NCBI RefSeq assembly: GCF_046297875.1
Contig: NZ_JBKBHD010000001.1
Span: 2,909,707-2,973,706 of the forward strand
DNA: 64,000 bases
Reading direction: 5' to 3'
Source of the DNA: Parvibaculum sp046297875
GTDB taxonomy: Bacteria; Pseudomonadota; Alphaproteobacteria; Parvibaculales; Parvibaculaceae
Under the pieces are notes generated by a model that was not told where the DNA came from, searched no databases, and saw nothing but the letters and a program-made list of their open reading frames with translations. The position numbers were made by a program, and so were the translations under genes. Position 1 is the stretch's first letter. Each line of letters starts with the position of its first letter. Positions 18,450 to 27,642 of the stretch are shown here, piece by piece.

Positions 18450-19775
18450 CTATCGCCCGAAATACCAGTTGGGCAACCAGAGGGTCAGTTGCGGGAAAGC
18501 CATCACGATGATGATGGTCAAAATCATGATCCCCACGAACGGTACGATTGAGCGGTAGATATCGACAAGCGTTATCTCGGGTGGCGCCATGGCCCGCATC
18601 AGAAACAGATTGTAGCCAAAGGGCGGCGTTATATAGGCGATCTGGCAGGTAATCACATAAAGGATGCCGAACCAGATCGGGTTGAAGCCCAGGCCGATGA
18701 TCAGAGGGATGTAGAGCGGTGCCACAATGACAAGCATGGCCGTATCGTCGAGGAACATGCCGAGAATGACGAAGGACACCATCATCATGATGAGGATTTC
18801 CCAGGGCGTCAGATCCCATGTCTCGAGCAGGAGGATACGAATGGCATTCTTTGCGCCGAGCCCGTCATAGACCGCGCTGAAACAGAGTGCGGCCAGGATG
18901 ATGAAGAGGAACATGCAGGAGATGGCGAGCGTCTGCCGCACCGTGTTGTCGAGCACCGTGAAGGTGAGGCGCCGCTTCAGTGCAGCCGCGATAATGGCGC
19001 CAAGCGCACCGACGGCCGAGCTTTCGACAAGGGTGGTGATGCCTTTCAGGAAGAGCCCCATCATGGTGCCGAAGATCAAGAACGGGATGATGCCCGCGCG
19101 CAGGAGGCGGAATTTTTCGGCCCATGTGATTTGCGCCAGTTCTTCCTCGGGAAGTGCGGGGCCGAGTTCCGGGTGGCGGCGGCAGCGGATGTAAATGTAG
19201 ATCGCAAAGAGAGTCGCCATGATGAGGCCGGGCACCACACCCGCAAGCCAGAGCTGCAGAACGGGCTGGCGCGCAATCATCGCATAAAGCACGAGCACGA
19301 CGCTTGGCGGAATGAGGATGCCGAGCGAGCTGCCGGCCTGAATGACGCCCGTTACCATGATCTTGTCGTAGCCGCGGCGGAGAAGTTCAGGCAGCGCAAC
19401 GCTCGCACCTATCGCCATGCCGGCAACGGAGAGGCCGTTCATCGCGGAAATGATGACCATGAGGCCGATTGTGCCAAGCGCAAGACCGCCGCGCACACGG
19501 CCCATCCAGACGTGAAACATGCGGTAGAGATCGTTTGCGATCCCCGACTCCGACATCATGTAGCCCATGAAGACGAAGAGCGGCAGAGTGAGCAGCGGAA
19601 ACCAGTTCAGAACCTGAAAGGTTGCATTGAACGGCATCTCTATGTTTCGGTCGCCCCAGAGCAGCAGCGCCGCGACTGCGGCCACGAAGCCGACGGCACC
19701 GAAGACTCGCTGCCCGGTGAGCAACATCACCATCAGGGACGAGAACATGAGCAGCGTGATGAGTTCGTAGCTCAT
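18450..19775 (-). CDS. dctM: TRAP transporter large permease subunit
   Basis: Integral membrane DctM subunit, 441 residues, with about a dozen hydrophobic segments; it forms the sodium-driven transport path. The family signature NGLSVAGMAIGASVALPELLRRGYD and the later SLGILIPPSVVLVLYAM region are clear. Its start overlaps the dctQ stop by four bases (ATGA), and dctP follows 113 bases downstream, giving the order dctQ-dctM-dctP. Confidence 0.94.
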   Translation of the reverse strand: MSYELITLLMFSSLMVMLLTGQRVFGAVGFVAAVAALLLWGDRNIEMPFNATFQVLNWFPLLTLPLFVFMGYMMSESGIANDLYRMFHVWMGRVRGGLALGTIGLMVIISAMNGLSVAGMAIGASVALPELLRRGYDKIMVTGVIQAGSSLGILIPPSVVLVLYAMIARQPVLQLWLAGVVPGLIMATLFAIYIYIRCRRHPELGPALPEEELAQITWAEKFRLLRAGIIPFLIFGTMMGLFLKGITTLVESSAVGALGAIIAAALKRRLTFTVLDNTVRQTLAISCMFLFIILAALCFSAVYDGLGAKNAIRILLLETWDLTPWEILIMMMVSFVILGMFLDDTAMLVIVAPLYIPLIIGLGFNPIWFGILYVITCQIAYITPPFGYNLFLMRAMAPPEITLVDIYRSIVPFVGIMILTIIIVMAFPQLTLWLPNWYFGR

Positions 19776-20284
19776 GCGACTTCCTCACCGCGAAAGCGAG
19801 CGAGATCCTTGAAGAAGATTGCGATGGCCTGCAGCAGCATGAGAAAGATGCCGAAGGTCATGATCGACTTGATTGGCCAGAGGAGCGGCGCCCAGGAGGT
19901 GTAGTTCACCTGCTTGTAGGTGATCGCGTACTCGGTGCTGGAAATGCCGCCGAGCAAAAGCGTCGACAAATAGAAGATCAGGCAGAAGGCCGTGAGCGTA
20001 TCGGTGAAGGCCATCTTGCGCGGGCTCAAGCGGCTATAAAGCAGATCCATGCGCACATGGGCATTGATCTGCAGGGAGTAGCCGCCGCCGAGCAGATAAT
20101 AGGCGGCCAGCAGAAACTGGCCCATTTCCATGGCCCAGTTGACCGGCATGCCGATGACCGTGCGGGAGAAGGATGCGTAGAGCAGCACCCCCATCATCAC
20201 GAAAATCAGGTACATGACGATGCGGCCGACGACTTTGTTCACCGCCTCGACGTACCGGACATAGACTCGCGCTGCTTTCGGCAA
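19772..20284 (-). CDS. dctQ: TRAP transporter small permease subunit
   Basis: DctQ subunit, 170 residues with four transmembrane segments, as in the family; visible segments include VVGRIVMYLIFVMMGVLLYA and ILLAAYYLLGGGYSLQ-like stretches ahead of the conserved HVRMDLLYSRLSPR loop. It is needed with DctM for uptake. The start is TTG at 20284, supported by GAGGGA just upstream and by the conserved N-terminal region. A perfect palindrome at 20294-20307 sits directly ahead of the ribosome binding site and may be an operator of the whole dctQMP operon. Confidence 0.9.
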   Translation of the reverse strand: MPKAARVYVRYVEAVNKVVGRIVMYLIFVMMGVLLYASFSRTVIGMPVNWAMEMGQFLLAAYYLLGGGYSLQINAHVRMDLLYSRLSPRKMAFTDTLTAFCLIFYLSTLLLGGISSTEYAITYKQVNYTSWAPLLWPIKSIMTFGIFLMLLQAIAIFFKDLARFRGEEVA

Positions 20285-20293
20285 TTTCCCTCA

Positions 20294-20307
20294 ATCCACC
20301 GGTGGAT
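20294..20307. promoter_or_regulatory. Palindrome ATCCACCGGTGGAT upstream of dctQ
   Basis: A perfect 14-bp palindrome placed about 10 bases upstream of the dctQ start. Position suggests an operator for a repressor of the TRAP operon; no regulator gene is adjacent. The rest of the 20285-20527 gap shows nothing recognisable. Confidence 0.45.
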
Positions 20308-20527
20308 AGACCGCTCCGGGGCGCAGGGCCGGATTGCCGCATTCCGGCAAGCGCACCCCCCAAGCACAACCGGGCAAAAGGCTGCACGGATTGCGGTGTC
20401 ATAGCAACCGGGAAGCGACAGCATTCAGCCGAAAAATGGCGTAAAGCCGGAGCGGCGGGCCGGACGGCAGCCGGTCGCATCCTGGAAAGGCAAACTGCCC
20501 GAAAAGCAGCCTGCCCCTGCCCTGTTT

Positions 20528-20968
20528 TCAGGCCGTTCGCACACGCGAGATGAGCGCGAAGACATAGCCCCCAAGCGCGCCCGCGGCCATTTGCGCAATG
20601 AAGCCTGCCCATGAACGGGCACCCGCAATTGGCGTGATGTTGTAGACCATGCCCATCGCGGAAAGCGCCACGCCAATGGCGACGGCGCCCGCGACGGCAT
20701 AGACAAGATTGCGCTGCGTGCCCGCGAAGCGATAGACCAGCGCACCTGCGAGGAAAGCAATGAGAAAGCCCCCCGCGATGACCAGGCCGAAAAGCGGAGC
20801 CATGCCCCCAATGTCATGCAAGGTGGTCGCAAGGCGGTCGGAGAAGGAAACGGCGATGCCCATATCCGTCAGGCGCCCGATCACGAACTGGGTGTGAAAG
20901 ACGGCGCCGAGAATCGTCGTCACGATGACCGCCGCGACAAAGGCCAGTACGAGCTTCAAAATCCGCAT
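20528..20968 (-). CDS. Hypothetical membrane protein (4 TM)
   Basis: A 146-residue protein with four hydrophobic segments (near residues 4-24, 58-80, 85-108 and 120-140) and short loops. No catalytic motif is visible and I do not recognise the family. It is divergent from the sugar dehydrogenase gene, separated by 82 bases that must hold both promoters. Confidence 0.7.
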   Translation of the reverse strand: MRILKLVLAFVAAVIVTTILGAVFHTQFVIGRLTDMGIAVSFSDRLATTLHDIGGMAPLFGLVIAGGFLIAFLAGALVYRFAGTQRNLVYAVAGAVAIGVALSAMGMVYNITPIAGARSWAGFIAQMAAGALGGYVFALISRVRTA

Positions 20969-21050
20969 TTCCGTTCCCCACGATTTCTTTCGGCCGCTTT
21001 ATACCTATATGATCGCATAAAATATCACCGGAAGGGACGGGAAACAGCGA

Positions 21051-22184
21051 ATGGCGAAACTGGTGCGGAAATTCAGCGCGCTCGCGGGCGCGGCAATCGC
21101 GCTTTCACTGCTCGGGGCGGCACATGCCGTTGCCCAGAATGAGGGAGTGGCGGCTTACGAGATCGTTCCGGTGGCAGAAGGGCTTGACCATCCCTGGAGC
21201 CTGACCTTCATGCCGGACGGCTCGCTGCTGATTGTGGAATTGTCCGGCCAGATTCGCGTGATGCGGGACGGCTCGCTGGCGGACGAGCCGGTGGCCGGTG
21301 TACCGGCGGTCTATTTCGCGGGCCAGGGCGGCTTGTTCGACGTGGTACTCGACCCGGACTTCGCGGAAAACAGCCTCGTCTATCTATCCTATGCGCATGG
21401 CACGCCCAAGAGCAATGGAACACGGGTGGCGCGGGCACGTTTCGACGGCGAGGCGCTGACCGATCTCGCGGTAATTTTCGACGCAACGCCCGCGAAGGAC
21501 ACGCCGGTCCACTACGGCGGGCGGATTGCCTTCCTGCCGGACGAGACAATGCTCGTCACCATTGGCGATGGCTTCGACTATCGCGAGGAGGCGCAGAATC
21601 TCGGCAGCCATCTCGGCAAGATCCTCCGCATCGGCCGGGACGGAAGGGCGCTCAGCGACAATCCGTTTGTCGGGCGCGAAGGGGCGCTGCCGGAAATCTG
21701 GTCCTATGGGCACCGCAACCAGCAGGGGCTCGTCTACGATGCAGCAAGCGGGCGGGTCTATGAACACGAGCATGGCGCACAAGGCGGCGACGAAATCAAC
21801 GTGATCGAGCCGGGGAAGAATTACGGCTGGCCGGTCATCACGCGCGGCATCGACTATTCTGGTGCACGGATTTCACCGTTCACCGAATATGAGAGCATGG
21901 AACAGCCCATCGTGGACTGGACGCCTTCGATCGCGCCGTCGGGCATGACCATCTATCGCGGCGACGCCTTCCCTGAATGGCAGGGCGATATTTTTGTCGG
22001 CGCGCTGGCGGCACAGCATGTCCGCCGGGTGAAGATGGAGAATGGCGAGCCGGCGGGCGAGGAAGTGCTGTTTGCGGAACTCGACAAGCGCATCCGCGAT
22101 GTGCGGTCGGGGCCGGATGGCTATCTCTATCTCGTGACGGATGGCGAAGGCGGCAGCGTGCTGCGCGTCACGCCCGCGCGCTGA
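21051..22184 (+). CDS. PQQ-dependent sugar dehydrogenase, YliI/Gdh-B type
   Basis: Periplasmic six-bladed beta-propeller oxidoreductase of the glucose/sorbosone dehydrogenase family, which oxidises aldoses with pyrroloquinoline quinone. The 377-residue protein has an N-terminal signal peptide ending near AHAVAQ, then the propeller with GLDHPWSLTFMPDGSLL, YGHRNQQGLVYDAASG and GGDEINVIEPGKNYGWP, which are typical family blocks. ATG 21051 follows GGAAACAGCGA. No PQQ synthesis genes are in the window. The substrate is not determined by the sequence. Confidence 0.9.
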   Translation: MAKLVRKFSALAGAAIALSLLGAAHAVAQNEGVAAYEIVPVAEGLDHPWSLTFMPDGSLLIVELSGQIRVMRDGSLADEPVAGVPAVYFAGQGGLFDVVLDPDFAENSLVYLSYAHGTPKSNGTRVARARFDGEALTDLAVIFDATPAKDTPVHYGGRIAFLPDETMLVTIGDGFDYREEAQNLGSHLGKILRIGRDGRALSDNPFVGREGALPEIWSYGHRNQQGLVYDAASGRVYEHEHGAQGGDEINVIEPGKNYGWPVITRGIDYSGARISPFTEYESMEQPIVDWTPSIAPSGMTIYRGDAFPEWQGDIFVGALAAQHVRRVKMENGEPAGEEVLFAELDKRIRDVRSGPDGYLYLVTDGEGGSVLRVTPAR

Positions 22185-22190
22185 GACAGA

Positions 22191-23566
22191 CTAAATCCCA
22201 AGACGGCGAAGCGCGTTCATTGTCAGATAGCGGTCATAAGCAGACTGGTCATTGACCATCATGGTATGACCGCCGGTAATGCGCTGCACCTGTTCCAGCC
22301 TGGTGATCCTGTTGGTCTGGATATTGTGGGCATGGACATGTGTCCAAGACCAATACGGGTGAGCGCCGTCCATCACCACTTCCCTGCCTTGCTTGTATTG
22401 CGAGAATGCGCCGTCGAACGAGCGAAACACCTTGCCGCTGCGGTCGAAAGAAACCATCACTAAGGGCAAGAGGGTTCGGGCGTCGAACCAGACCCACTTC
22501 TTGCCGACAGGTGCACGAGGAAAACGGACCGGCTCCGCCTCCACGACCAATGCTTCGGGGACGAGCTGAACCTTGGTATCCCAGAAAGTGACGCCGTTCG
22601 GTCCGCCATGTGTGCGGTGCTGCCAGTTCGGGTGACCGGCCTCCCAACCGTCCGACAGCGCGGCGAGCGCCGGGCCCTGATGCACCAGCTTGTAGTTTCC
22701 CCATGTATGCAATGGATCGCCCGCCGCCCAGGCATCGGACAGATACATGGTGGAGCCGGCGATCAGCGGCTCGAAACGCTGATTGGTGGGAAAGCGGCGG
22801 ATGCGCTTGAAGGCCGGAAGGTAGCCATAGAGTTCGGGAAACTCGTTCTGGTCATAGGGCCAGATATTGAGGAAAGAGGTTCCCTTTTCCGAGTTCGGTG
22901 ATGTGAAAGCCACCGACTGGAAGCGAAACTTGTCGATGAATTGGGGCCAATAGGGTTTCGGATCGACGGCGACGCGGCCGACCGGCGCAAGCTCCGCCCA
23001 GACCGATTCATATCTGTAGTCGACAGTGCCGTCGGGTGAGAGGTCTTCCTCGCGCGTCGCATAGACCGAGATGTCGTGGCGGCCCCAGCTCAGTGTCAGG
23101 CCTGCGAAAATCTCGAGAGCGCTTTTGGGGTCGGGAAAGGGATTCCCGCCGATCCATGGTTCACCGTCCGCAGTGACGACATTGCCGCTCCTGTCGAAGC
23201 GCGCCTTGCCCTTGTTACGAAACGTGGCCTCGAGATATTCCCAGGGGCTCAACGCCATGATGTCTGTCGTCGGCGCGACAACTTCGAGGACACGTCCCAT
23301 CTCCCTGATCTGGCGATAACGGATCGGATCCAGCAGATCCTTCACGAGATCGACATTGCCGGCGTCGATACGCCCGCCGGTGGAGATCGCACCCCTTGTG
23401 TGGGTTCAATTGAGAGAAGTTCGTCAGGATAGGCCCGCGATGCGTCGCCATGCGCGGCAACCGTCTTCCACAAGGGAGCTGTGACACCAAGTGCAACAAT
23501 CCCTCTGCCGATGCGGCTGAGAAATGTTCGGCGCGAGTAGTCATGTGCGAAACGACGGATATGCAC
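22191..23566 (-). pseudogene. DUF1329 protein, Tat-exported, with a single-base frameshift
   Basis: Two frames join into one DUF1329 protein of about 458 residues. The first, 23342-23566, starts at MHIRRFAHDY and carries the twin-arginine signal SRRTFLSRIG and the DUF1329 opening AYPDELLSIE. The second, reading to 22191, continues with STGGRIDAGNVDLVKDLLDP. The frames meet at a run of four C on the plus strand (23392-23395); adding one base to this run restores a continuous reading frame that matches the family spacing. DUF1329 proteins are periplasmic and co-occur with DUF1302 and RND exporters. It is either a fresh pseudogene or a homopolymer sequencing error. Confidence 0.8.
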
Positions 23567-23606
23567 TTTTATCTCCGCCGGTTGTCAAACCCTGTTTGTG
23601 AAGGTA

Positions 23607-23693
23607 CCCGCCCGGAGCGCCGGTGCCTGCCTTGGGGTACACGGGCGCCTGCATAAACAAGCTCTATGTCAAGGCACCGGCTCTCCGGGCGGG
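23607..23693. repeat. Long inverted repeat, 21-bp arms
   Basis: Arms 23607-23627 (CCCGCCCGGAGCGCCGGTGCC) and 23673-23693 (GGCACCGGCTCTCCGGGCGGG) pair at 20 of 21 positions around a 45-base loop. It lies 14 bases after the stop of the DUF1302 remnant and before the DUF1329 start, so it could terminate transcription of the former or be a remnant of a mobile element end. Confidence 0.6.
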
Positions 23694-23707
23694 AACGACG
23701 ACGGAGA

Positions 23708-24580
23708 TCAGAACTGGTAGGTAATGCGGAATGCCAGTTCGTCGGCCCAGTCAATCGTGTCGATGATGTCGTCATTGCCGCCATCGGAGAGCGTGATGTT
23801 GGCAAAGACTTCCGCCGTCCAGGCCGCGCTTGGCTTCCAGCGCAGACTCGGCTGGATCAATGCGCCGCCCTTCAGGTCGTAGAATACTGCCATGTCCGCC
23901 CGCCAGATCAGGTTCGGGAAAGGCTGCTGCATGGCGAAAGCATCGGCATTGAAGGAGCTGTTACCTGTGGGCAGACCGCTGTCTCGCTCACCCGTCGCGC
24001 CCATGCCGCTCAGGTGACGGCCGAACATGTCGCTTTCGGATTTGTGCAGATATTGCAGCACCATGAAGGTCGCAGGGAATTCCTGCGAGAATCGATGATA
24101 CTTCTCGAAGACCAGCGAGCCTACATATTCGTCCTTCACAATATGTGTGCGGCTGAGATCGGGGCTCGTGAAGTGCTTGTCCGGTGTCCATGTGAACTCG
24201 CTGCGGATCACGAGCTGGTCGAAGAACGAACCTGGGTCGGCATTGACGATATAGTTCGCGCCGAGACCGAAGATATTTTCACGTGGATAGACCCGCGCGA
24301 TATGATCACGAAGCGGACCGAGAGCCTGGAAGAAGAGATCCAGCTCCGAGGCGACAAGAGGCTGGGTTGGCAATTCCACCGCGCCGAGTGCGCCTGTGGC
24401 GGGCTGGAACTCACGAACTGCCGTATTAAACCCCGTGAAGCCGTTGAGCCGTGCCATACCGGCATAGGTGAACCACACGGCCGCAGAATAGACGCCTGTA
24501 TTGCTTATGGAGAATGGCGTGCCTGCGAGAACCGGATCGTTCGACGCTGTCCAATGGAAGACGCCGTCTGGATTGCGCAA
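23708..24580 (-). pseudogene. DUF1302-like outer-membrane protein, N-terminally truncated
   Basis: The open frame encodes 290 residues that look like the C-terminal half of a DUF1302 beta-barrel protein: FGLGANYIVNADPGSFFDQ, VGSLVFEKYHRFSQEFPAT, PFPNLIWRADMAVFYD and the terminal aromatic strand LAFRITYQF. Full-length family members usually have 600 or more residues. The only possible start is a TTG at 24580 with no signal peptide, and an in-frame stop lies four codons upstream. The N-terminal half is missing because the frame runs directly into the end of the reductase gene. It is most likely a deletion remnant, though it sits next to its usual partner DUF1329. Confidence 0.7.
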
Positions 24581-24613
24581 GCCCGCTTGCTACGGGACTT
24601 TTTCCCGGATGCC

Positions 24614-25706
24614 TCAGGCGGCTTCCCGCGCGATGCGTACCATCAGCTTGCCGTTATTGCCGCCAGTGTAGAGCATGCGCAGCGCATCCACGGCGTTCTC
24701 CAGACCGTCTTCGATGTGGATGCGATACTTGAGCTTTCCCGTACGCATCCATTCGATGAGTTCCGCGTGGTACTCGGGAAAATGCGCCGCATAGTCGAGA
24801 ATGACGAAGCCCTGAATGGTCAGGCGCTTCATGATGACATTGCGAAACATGTAAGGCCCCGGCACCGGGTCCGACGAATTATAGGTCGAGATGAGACCGC
24901 AGACTACGACGCGGCCGCCCTCATTCATCAAGGTGAGGCCCGCATCGAGCTGGTCTCCGCCGACATTCTCGAATTGCACGTCGATGCCGTTCGGCGCCTC
25001 GCGCTTCAGCGCGTCAAGCAGGTTTTCCTTGCGATAGTTGATGGCGGCATCGAAGCCGAGATCGTCTTTCAGCCATTTGCATTTGTCATCGGAGCCCGCA
25101 ACGCCGACGACGCGGCAGCCATGCAGTTTCGCGATCTGGCCGACAAGCGCGCCGACAGCGCCTGCTGCCGCCGTGACGACGACTGTATCGCCGGGTTTCG
25201 GCTTGCCGATTTCAAGCAACCCCACATAGGCCGTGGGGCCGGCGACGGCGAGAATGCCGAAGGCGTCGGATAGCGGAATACCCTCAGGCCGGGGAAAGGG
25301 CGCCCAGCCCTCGGCGTCGGTCACGATCCAGTCCGACCAGGTTCCAATGCCGGTCACCAGCGAACCCTTCGGGAAAGCGGGATTTTGCGATTCCGCCACT
25401 TCGCCAAAAAATAAATCCGAGCATCCGGGCGCCGAGGGGCAGCGGGTCCATATAGGTGTCCCAGTCGCTCGGCCAGACGCGGTTGGTCACATCGAGCGAC
25501 ATATAGAGGCTGCGAATGAGGATCTGGCCGGGCTCAAGGGCGGGTACGGGGTCTTCGCGCAGAACCAGCGTATCGGCCTCGATGACGTCTTTCGGGCGCT
25601 TGTTGAAATACCAGTGACGCGCAATCCTGCCCACTGCCGCTCCTCCCCCTGCTACGGGATCCGAGGATTTTTCCCTTCGAATCCAGTTACTTAACCGTTT
25701 CAGCAC
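24614..25706 (-). pseudogene. Medium-chain NADP-dependent oxidoreductase, frameshifted
   Basis: Zinc-independent MDR superfamily protein (prostaglandin reductase/CurA-like), about 363 residues if joined. The N-terminal part (25706 leftward) has RHWYFNKRPKD and the catalytic domain up to LPLGARMLGFIF. The C-terminal part (to 24614) resumes at GEVAESQNP and carries the Rossmann motif TAAAGAVGALVGQIAK and FENVGGDQLDA. The junction is a run of six A on the plus strand (25406-25411); removing one restores the frame. It is either a real frameshift or a homopolymer error. The C-terminal half ends directly before the truncated DUF1302 gene. Confidence 0.82.
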
Positions 25707-25760
25707 GCTTTCCTCCCCAGGCAGCGTTACAAGCGTCGCATGCTGAAACAGTTTCTCCCA

Positions 25761-25790
25761 CCCATACCCACCCTAAAGGGTGGGTATGGG
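25761..25790. terminator. Perfect 13-bp hairpin downstream of the TonB-like gene
   Basis: CCCATACCCACCC-TAAA-GGGTGGGTATGGG forms an uninterrupted 13-bp stem with a 4-base loop. It lies 27 bases after the stop of the TonB-like gene and 55 bases before the start of the reductase gene on the same strand. A classical T-tract is missing, so it may be a terminator or an mRNA stability element. Confidence 0.5.
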
Positions 25791-25816
25791 CTTTGATACC
25801 TGGCCGGGCAAGAAAA

Positions 25817-26617
25817 TCACTGAAAATCGAGAGTAAGCGGAAGGGTCACGACATTGTCAGGGATATGGGCCGGGATCGGTGGCACGGGGAAGGACCGCCT
25901 GATTGCATCCAGCATGGCCTGATCGAGTGCAGGCGATCCCGACGGGCGGACGAGCACCAGATTGACGAGCCTGCCGGACCTGTCGAAGGAGACATTAGCA
26001 TGGGGGGCAACAATGCGCGCGATATCGAGATTGGGCGGCAAGACAAGATTTGCGTTGAGGCGCTGCCTGAGCATCCGGCCATAGGCATCGCCCCGGCCTA
26101 CCTGCCTGCCGCTATCCGGCGAAGCGGCGCTGTAACTCCGCTCAATGGTCTGAGCCCATTCCGGCAGAGGCGGCGCCTCGGCCCTCTCGCGGGGCGCTGC
26201 CCTTTCCGGCGTTTCCTCAAGCGGGCGCGGCACTTCCCGCTCTGCCCGTTCGGTGTCGGCCGGCTCTTCCGGCGCGTCGTCGGAGCCGAATTGGAATGGC
26301 GATCTGATTTCCTGTTGCTGCTGCGGTTGAGGTTCTGGCTCTGGCTCCGCCTGAGGTTCTGGCACCGGCTGCGGCCGAGGTTCCTGAACGATCTCGACCT
26401 CAATGGCTGCCGGACCTTCCGCCGGTGGTGTCTGCTTCGGGCCGACAAAGAGGAGCGGCAGCAGAACCAGCAGGTTGATCAGGACGGCAAGGCCAAACGC
26501 GATCGCCAGTTCGCGCGTCCATGTGTGCGGCCGGGGCGGTGGCGGCGGCGAGACGTGGAACGTCATGCGCGGCGCCTCTGCCTCTCCCCCTGTCTCACTC
26601 GCATCTACTGAAACCAT
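25817..26617 (-). CDS. TonB-like energy transducer
   Basis: A 266-residue protein with one N-terminal transmembrane segment (ELAIAFGLAVLINLLVLLPL, about residues 35-54), a long Pro/Glu/Gln-rich periplasmic spacer (EPQAEPEPEPQPQQQQ) and a C-terminal TonB/TolA-like domain ending with PIPAHIPDNVVTLPLTLDFQ. Such proteins couple the proton motive force to TonB-dependent receptors. No exbB or exbD is nearby. The start at 26617 is chosen for its position; an internal ATG at 26566 is possible. It is divergent from the amidase gene across 140 bases. Confidence 0.8.
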   Translation of the reverse strand: MVSVDASETGGEAEAPRMTFHVSPPPPPRPHTWTRELAIAFGLAVLINLLVLLPLLFVGPKQTPPAEGPAAIEVEIVQEPRPQPVPEPQAEPEPEPQPQQQQEIRSPFQFGSDDAPEEPADTERAEREVPRPLEETPERAAPRERAEAPPLPEWAQTIERSYSAASPDSGRQVGRGDAYGRMLRQRLNANLVLPPNLDIARIVAPHANVSFDRSGRLVNLVLVRPSGSPALDQAMLDAIRRSFPVPPIPAHIPDNVVTLPLTLDFQ

Positions 26618-26757
26618 TTCCGCCGAAATTCCTGCCGTTCGCGGCGCCAATCCTGTCGGCGCCCACCATATCAGGCGGTCATGCCCATTGGCAGGGTTGG
26701 CGAAGCCCGTTCGGCATGGCATTGCTAGCGGATGAGCCAAAAAACGGGAGTCCGGCC

Positions 26758-27633
26758 ATGACAAGCCTTACCGTCGCCGCCACGCAAATGGCCTGCGGCA
26801 CCGACCGCGAAACGAATATCGCAAAGGCGGAGAAGCTTGTCCGCGAAGCGGCTTCGCGCGGGGCGCGGCTGATCCTGCTGCAGGAGCTTTTCGAGACGCC
26901 TTATTTCTGCAAGGACATGAAGCCGGAATATATGGAGCTTGCGCTCCCGGTATCGGAAAATCCGGCGATCCGCGCGATGAGCGCGCTCGCGAAGGAACTC
27001 AAGGTCGTTCTGCCCGTGTCGTTCTTCGAGCGGGAGAACAATGCGCTCTACAATTCACTGGTGATGATCGACGCAGACGGGGCCAATCTCGGCCTCTATC
27101 GCAAATCGCATATCCCGGACGGGCCGGGCTATAGCGAGAAATATTACTTCAATCCCGGCGATACAGGCTTTCGCGTGTTCGACACGGCGGTCGGCCGTGT
27201 GGGCGCGGCGATCTGCTGGGACCAGTGGTTTCCGGAGCCCGCGCGCGCGATGGCGCTGAAAGGCGCAGAAGTGCTGCTCTACCCCACTGCCATCGGCTCG
27301 GAGCCGCATGATCCGGAGATCAATTCGCGCGACCACTGGCAGCGCGCGATGCAGGGGCATTCGGCGTCGAACCTCGTGCCCGTCATCGCTTCCAATCGCA
27401 TCGGGCGCGAGGAAGGCGAAAGTTGCGGCATTACTTTCTACGGCTCGTCCTTCATCACCGATGGCATGGGCGCGAAGATTGCCGAGGCGGACGAGACTAG
27501 CGAAACGGTGCTGACCGCGACATTCGATCTAGAGGTGCTGCGGCGGCAGCGACTCAACTGGGGCGTGTTCCGCGACAGGCGGCCGGAACTCTATACCGAC
27601 CTCTTGACGCTGGACGGCACACCGCGGCGCTGA
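26758..27633 (+). CDS. aguB: N-carbamoylputrescine amidase (nitrilase superfamily)
   Basis: Hydrolyses N-carbamoylputrescine to putrescine, carbon dioxide and ammonia in the agmatine route of polyamine synthesis. The 291-residue cytosolic protein carries the nitrilase catalytic triad Glu43 (LQELFETPYF), Lys116 (YRKSHIPDG) and Cys153 (AAICWDQWFPE). The motif set CWDQWFPE and LYPTAIGSEP is typical of AguB. ATG 26758 follows GGGAG. The partner agmatine deiminase is not in the window, so the pathway is inferred from the family. Confidence 0.92.
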   Translation: MTSLTVAATQMACGTDRETNIAKAEKLVREAASRGARLILLQELFETPYFCKDMKPEYMELALPVSENPAIRAMSALAKELKVVLPVSFFERENNALYNSLVMIDADGANLGLYRKSHIPDGPGYSEKYYFNPGDTGFRVFDTAVGRVGAAICWDQWFPEPARAMALKGAEVLLYPTAIGSEPHDPEINSRDHWQRAMQGHSASNLVPVIASNRIGREEGESCGITFYGSSFITDGMGAKIAEADETSETVLTATFDLEVLRRQRLNWGVFRDRRPELYTDLLTLDGTPRR

Positions 27634-27642
27634 AGGGCGCGA

